Source: Spirogloea muscicola | Taxonomy: Eukaryota > Streptophyta > Zygnematophyceae > Spirogloeales > Spirogloeaceae | Length of the DNA: 10,369 nt | Assembly: GCA_009602725.1 (NCBI GenBank) | Contig: WELB01000037.1 | Location: 244,392 to 254,760 of the forward strand | Direction: 5' to 3' | Shown: piece by piece, positions 7,826 through 10,369 of the stretch | Layout of the letters: every line of letters begins with the position of its first letter | How positions within the stretch are numbered: position 1 is the stretch's first letter | Made by a program: the position numbers and the translations under genes | The notes under the pieces: generated by a model | Seen by the model: only the letters and a program-made list of their open reading frames with translations | What the model was told of the DNA's origin: nothing | Databases searched by the model: none

Positions 7826-8140
7826 ATGTCTTCGTTCTTAGCACCCCGGCTCCTTCAGACCTTGTCCATACCTTTGGGCTGGACTCTCCCAGCCACCAGT
7901 TAATGTGGCCGCGCTTGTCTCTTGCAGCTGTCTTAGTCTTTAGCACTCCGGCTCCTTCAGATCTTGTCATTCCTTTGGGCTGGCCTCTCCCAGCCACCAG
8001 TTAATGTGGCCGCGCTTGCATTTTGGCCCCTTCGAACCTTTGTCAATTCTTTTCGGGCTGACTTTTCACAACCCATGCCCCCATTGGTACTTGTCATCAT
8101 TTTATGGGCTGGCTCGTTTTGGCCCTAGCCCCTTCGGAAG
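7826..8140 (-). repeat. Tandem array of the 34-codon (102-bp) repeat
   Basis: Two strong units have a period of 101-102 bases: CCTTCAG at about 7852 and 7954, and TTAATGTGGCCGCGCTTG at 7900 and 8001. Two weaker ones follow at about 8020-8095 and 8096-8140, marked by GGGCTG plus CCCCTTCG. Read on the minus strand, one frame (7997-7797) crosses both strong units, and a single-base deletion breaks the frame at the upstream end. The array is inverted relative to the copy at 7047-7145. Confidence 0.65.
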
Positions 8141-8142
8141 AG

Positions 8143-8148
8143 TTTATT
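8143..8148 (-). terminator. Possible AATAAA polyadenylation signal
   Basis: AATAAA on the minus strand lies at the stop codon of the basic reading frame at 8147-8455 and about 300 bases past a TATA box on the same strand. Green algae often use other signals, so this is weak support for a small transcription unit. Confidence 0.2.
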
Positions 8149-8455
8149 AACTTCGTAGATTGGCCCGCCCCCCATGGATGAGCTTCTTTATCTTCTTCTT
8201 CGCAGCCCTCCTCAGTAGCGCCTTCTTGATACGTTTTCTTGGGCCCTGGCCAACTACAGTCACTGCAAACCTCTGCGGAGCTTGCCGTTTCTCCCTTTTT
8301 AATATTTGCTTGTACAAGTCACGGTCCAATCGGTCGTCTGCCTTGCCGTAGACCTTGGTGGAAGGGGTGACACAAAGCCAGGAGGCCAAAGCTGATGTGA
8401 TTGGAGAAGTGTTAGCTGTACCTGGCTGCGGCTTGCTCAGTACAACGAGCTCCTT
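8147..8455 (-). pseudogene. Lys/Arg-rich reading frame, possible exon or gene remnant
   Basis: The minus-strand frame is open for about 102 codons from just inside a TATA box to TAA at 8147-8149, but has no ATG. The peptide is coherent in character. The first third is rich in Ser/Thr/Pro, then comes KVYGKADDRLDRDLYKQI, then a strongly basic tail (RKRIKKALLRRAAKKKIKK). The basic tail could be a nucleic-acid-binding or nuclear-localisation segment. Without a start codon it may be an internal exon, part of a mobile-element protein, or chance. No family recognised. Confidence 0.25.
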
Positions 8456-8460
8456 TTATA
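8452..8460 (-). promoter_or_regulatory. TATA box (TATAAAAGG), minus strand
   Basis: A canonical TATA motif within AAATATAAAAGGAGC. Transcription would begin near 8425-8430 and run left through the basic frame at 8147-8455. No CCAAT partner was noted nearby. Confidence 0.35.
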
Positions 8461-9088
8461 TTTGTCGGGCTCGGCAAGATTAAATCCAAAGGGAGAATCT
8501 GAGGCCGTTTGTCGTTGACCGTTGGTTTCTGTGTGCGACCACCATAGCTCGGTGGATCCTTGATGGCATGCAACACAGTATTGGCATTGCCTGCTTGTCT
8601 GGAAACAGCACTACACTTGAGCTGGCTAATGGCGAGCTGCATTCTAAACAGGGCAGTACCAGCTGCGTGCTGCAACAAAGGCTGCACGCTAGATGTGTAC
8701 TTCAATGTCAGTAGCTTGCAGCGTGAGCTTGCCCATGCTTGCCCTTTGAAACCTCCCTCCGCTGATGTCCGTGGGCCAGTCAGGAAGCTCAAGTCTCAGC
8801 CCAGATGATAGTGTTAGGTGGACACTGCAGTACATCTTTGCAAGATAAGGCTTACGGACCGGCAGAGAGCAAATGGTGTGCAACTTGACATTACTGTTGA
8901 TGTGCTGATGATCATCGCAGTACTACATTCGCTGCTGCTTTGCCTCTGCTATCTTACTGCCACTACTCGTGAGCGTTCAGGGCTGACGTACAGGGCTTTG
9001 ACACTGACGCCCACACGAGAAGGGCAAAGGGCTTTCGCGTCTGCTGTCCTTGTCAAAAGAGAGAGAAAGACGCTTCCAGGAGAGGGCG
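8461..9088. other. No recognisable gene
   Basis: Several mid-sized open frames overlap on both strands (8412-8792 minus, 8560-8808 plus, 8818-9195 plus). None has a recognisable domain and they contradict one another. I see no promoter, RNA gene or clear repeat here. Confidence 0.5.
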
Positions 9089-9150
9089 GTGGCTGGGAGA
9101 GGCCAACCCAGAAAAAGAATTTAACAAAGTCCGAAGGGGCCAGGGAAAAC
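9089..9150 (+). repeat. 34-codon repeat family, degenerate plus-strand copy
   Basis: GGTGGCTGGGAGAGGCCAAC followed by CCAGAAAAAG and ACAAAGTCCGAAGGGGCCAG matches the 7047-7145 unit and the reverse complement of 7938-8018. The reading frame differs between the WWLGE-like half and the TKSEGA-like half, so it carries at least one frameshift. Confidence 0.5.
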
Positions 9151-9256
9151 GCTAAAGTACACACGGAATCAAGGAGCTACGAAACACTCAGTTAACCCGT
9201 ACGAAGCAGCCGCAGGTCGGAGAGAGTAGTCTCCTGGTAGCGGGTCCCCTGGCTAA

Positions 9257-9660
9257 GGCCAGAGGCTGCAGCTAAGGCCCGACCGGCACAGAGATGCAGC
9301 GCGCAAGCCAAAGCCCTGCTTCAGGGTAAGGGCCTACACATGCCCAACAGTTAGGTAGAGCAGCTGTCGCCTCCACCTCTTTGGAGAACCAGCAGAATGC
9401 TGCTGCTATTTGTTAAGGAGGGGCATTGAGAAACGGAAGACCAGCTTTTCAAAGAACGCGACTGCTGATGTGGGGCGGCTGAAAAACAGCCTTAGTGCTG
9501 AACCAAAAGATATTGGAGTTATATGTACACTGTGCAGAGCCGTCACGTGGGCAACAGGGCACTCTCTGTACCCCCAAGTCAGCGATAGGATATCAGATGA
9601 GCTGAGGCAAGCGAGAGCCAGTGCGAAAACCAGAGACTGCAGCAAAGGTGCGATCGGCAC
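9257..9660 (+). repeat. Pair of ~30-bp direct repeats
   Basis: Bases 9260-9289 and 9631-9660 agree at 25 of 30 positions, around CAGAG-CTGCAGC and CGGCAC. The spacing is 371 bases. The stretch between (9290-9630) has no recognisable gene. This could be a diverged local duplication. Confidence 0.4.
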
Positions 9661-9780
9661 GGCGTTGTAAAGAAATTGGATTGGGACCGCTGGAGGCACA
9701 TGGATAGATCCATGCGGTGGCAGGAACAAGACCAAAGGCACGGAGCCTCCAGGACGTGCCTCACCCTGCTCGTGGCGGCG

Positions 9781-10024
9781 CTAATCAGCTCGAGAGATCA
9801 GCAACAAGGACCACCGACCCTCATAAAACCTGTGGATGTCCATGGCAGGCGGATTGATGGTATCCCCAGCAGGGTTGTACTTGTCGTATTGGATCCTTGG
9901 CGACCTTCACAGCATAACCGGCCTCAGAGGTGACGGGGCCTCTTTGAACTCTGATTTTCATGGGCTGGCCTCCCACAGCCATAGAGAAGAAGGCTGGCAT
10001 AGCCAGCCCGAAAAGAAAGGCCAT
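9781..10024 (-). pseudogene. Frameshifted coding remnant, unidentified
   Basis: On the minus strand, bases 10024-9892 read in one frame through GPVTSEAGYAVKVAKDP. After a shift of one base, 9891-9781 reads YDKYNPAGDTINPPAMDI and HRFYEGRW before a TAG. Both halves look like ordinary protein and meet at the shift, as expected for one broken gene. The upstream part (about 9930-9982) overlaps a degenerate copy of the 34-codon repeat (GGAGGCCAGCCCATG). I do not recognise the family, and the plus strand is also open here, so this is tentative. Confidence 0.22.
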
Positions 10025-10059
10025 CGCCCTCTACTGCCGGATATGCCGGATATCAAGAC

Positions 10060-10369
10060 CAATCCAAGGAGTCTGGCACGTCTCACATCGCTCGCAACGC
10101 CTGGGGCAACGGATTGGCTCACCACACACGCAATCCACAACGCTTTCAAAATCAGCCCTGAAGCATTCCGGACGCTTCTCCAGCTGTTCCTGGGCCTGCC
10201 CCCGACCTGCCTGATTGGAGTAACTCAGTGTGAGTGTGGCTTCCGTACGGAGGGCGGAGACCTAGCCACCCACATGCTGCGGTGTCCCACAGGCCCTGAG
10301 GTGGTGGGCGTCCACAATCTCCTACGGGACGCCCTGGCGGGCTTGATGCGCGACGCCGGCTACCGCGCC
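10060..10369 (+). mobile_element. LINE-type reverse transcriptase, C-terminal region (partial)
   Basis: One frame, open from 9827 and recognisable from about 10060, runs off the right edge. It reads SLARLTSLATPGATDWL, then a leucine-rich LLQLFLGLPP, then a zinc-knuckle-like C-x-C-x11-H-x3-C (Cys at 10229-10231 and 10235-10237, His at 10271-10273, Cys at 10283-10285), then HNLLRDALAGLMRDAGYR. This order (GA-WL, RLGLP-like, CxCG, H-x3-C, HN-LRDAL-AG) is typical of the region after the reverse transcriptase domain of non-LTR retrotransposons in algae and protists. The upstream RT core is absent, so the copy is 5'-truncated or rearranged. Bases 10036-10053 hold a tandem nine-base duplication (GCCGGATAT twice). 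Confidence 0.65.

Noticed and set aside
8412-8792. 126-codon minus-strand open frame
   Set aside because: No family resemblance, competing open frames on both strands, and it runs across the TATA box.
9406-9741. 111-codon minus-strand open frame with hydrophobic stretches
   Set aside because: No recognisable family, an overlapping plus-strand frame of similar length, and a repeat-rich neighbourhood.
1-10369. tRNA, rRNA, CRISPR array or bacterial operon
   Set aside because: None seen. The dense GT-AG introns and LINE debris show eukaryotic nuclear DNA.

Overview
The window looks like nuclear DNA of a eukaryotic green-lineage organism. It holds one gene that can be reconstructed completely: a spliced, 13-exon, minus-strand gene for a plant-type NRT2 high-affinity nitrate/nitrite transporter (544 aa). 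The N-terminal motif [14 protein letters not shown], the short central loop and the long C-terminal tail are of land-plant type. Several transmembrane stretches, however, differ from the embryophyte NRT2 sequences I remember. Together with the GC-rich flanks and LINE-like debris, this suggests a streptophyte (charophyte) alga or an early-diverging land plant. A Klebsormidium-like alga is my guess; it is not shown by the sequence.

Layout. Bases 1-1250 are GC-rich and repetitive: a CGG-rich start, a degenerate ~168-bp tandem duplication, and four copies of a short dispersed repeat. Bases 1250-2195 are AT-richer, have no gene, and include the presumed 3' UTR of NRT2 with a clean 10-bp-arm hairpin. 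Bases 2196-5782 are the NRT2 gene on the minus strand, with 12 GT-AG introns of 102-231 bp. Bases 5783-6900 are its very GC-rich 5' flank, with a cluster of five MYB-type TAACNG cores, a ten-G run, a G-box and seven CCAAT boxes. This is the best candidate regulatory region in the window.

Bases 7030-10030 are a mosaic of decayed repeats. One family (unit ~102 bp, 34 codons) occurs in both orientations, with tandem copies at 7826-8140. The long dispersed repeat from the left side recurs at 7372-7545. A short lysine/arginine-rich reading frame at 8147-8455 is preceded by a good TATA box and followed by AATAAA on the same strand. Bases about 10060-10369 encode, in one open frame running off the window, the C-terminal zinc-knuckle region of a LINE-type reverse transcriptase.

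Only NRT2 is a confident functional gene. The rest is flanking, regulatory or mobile-element-derived sequence. I found no tRNA, rRNA or CRISPR array. No clear previously undescribed system is visible; the most unusual structures are the inverted 34-codon repeat family and the MYB/CCAAT-rich NRT2 upstream region.
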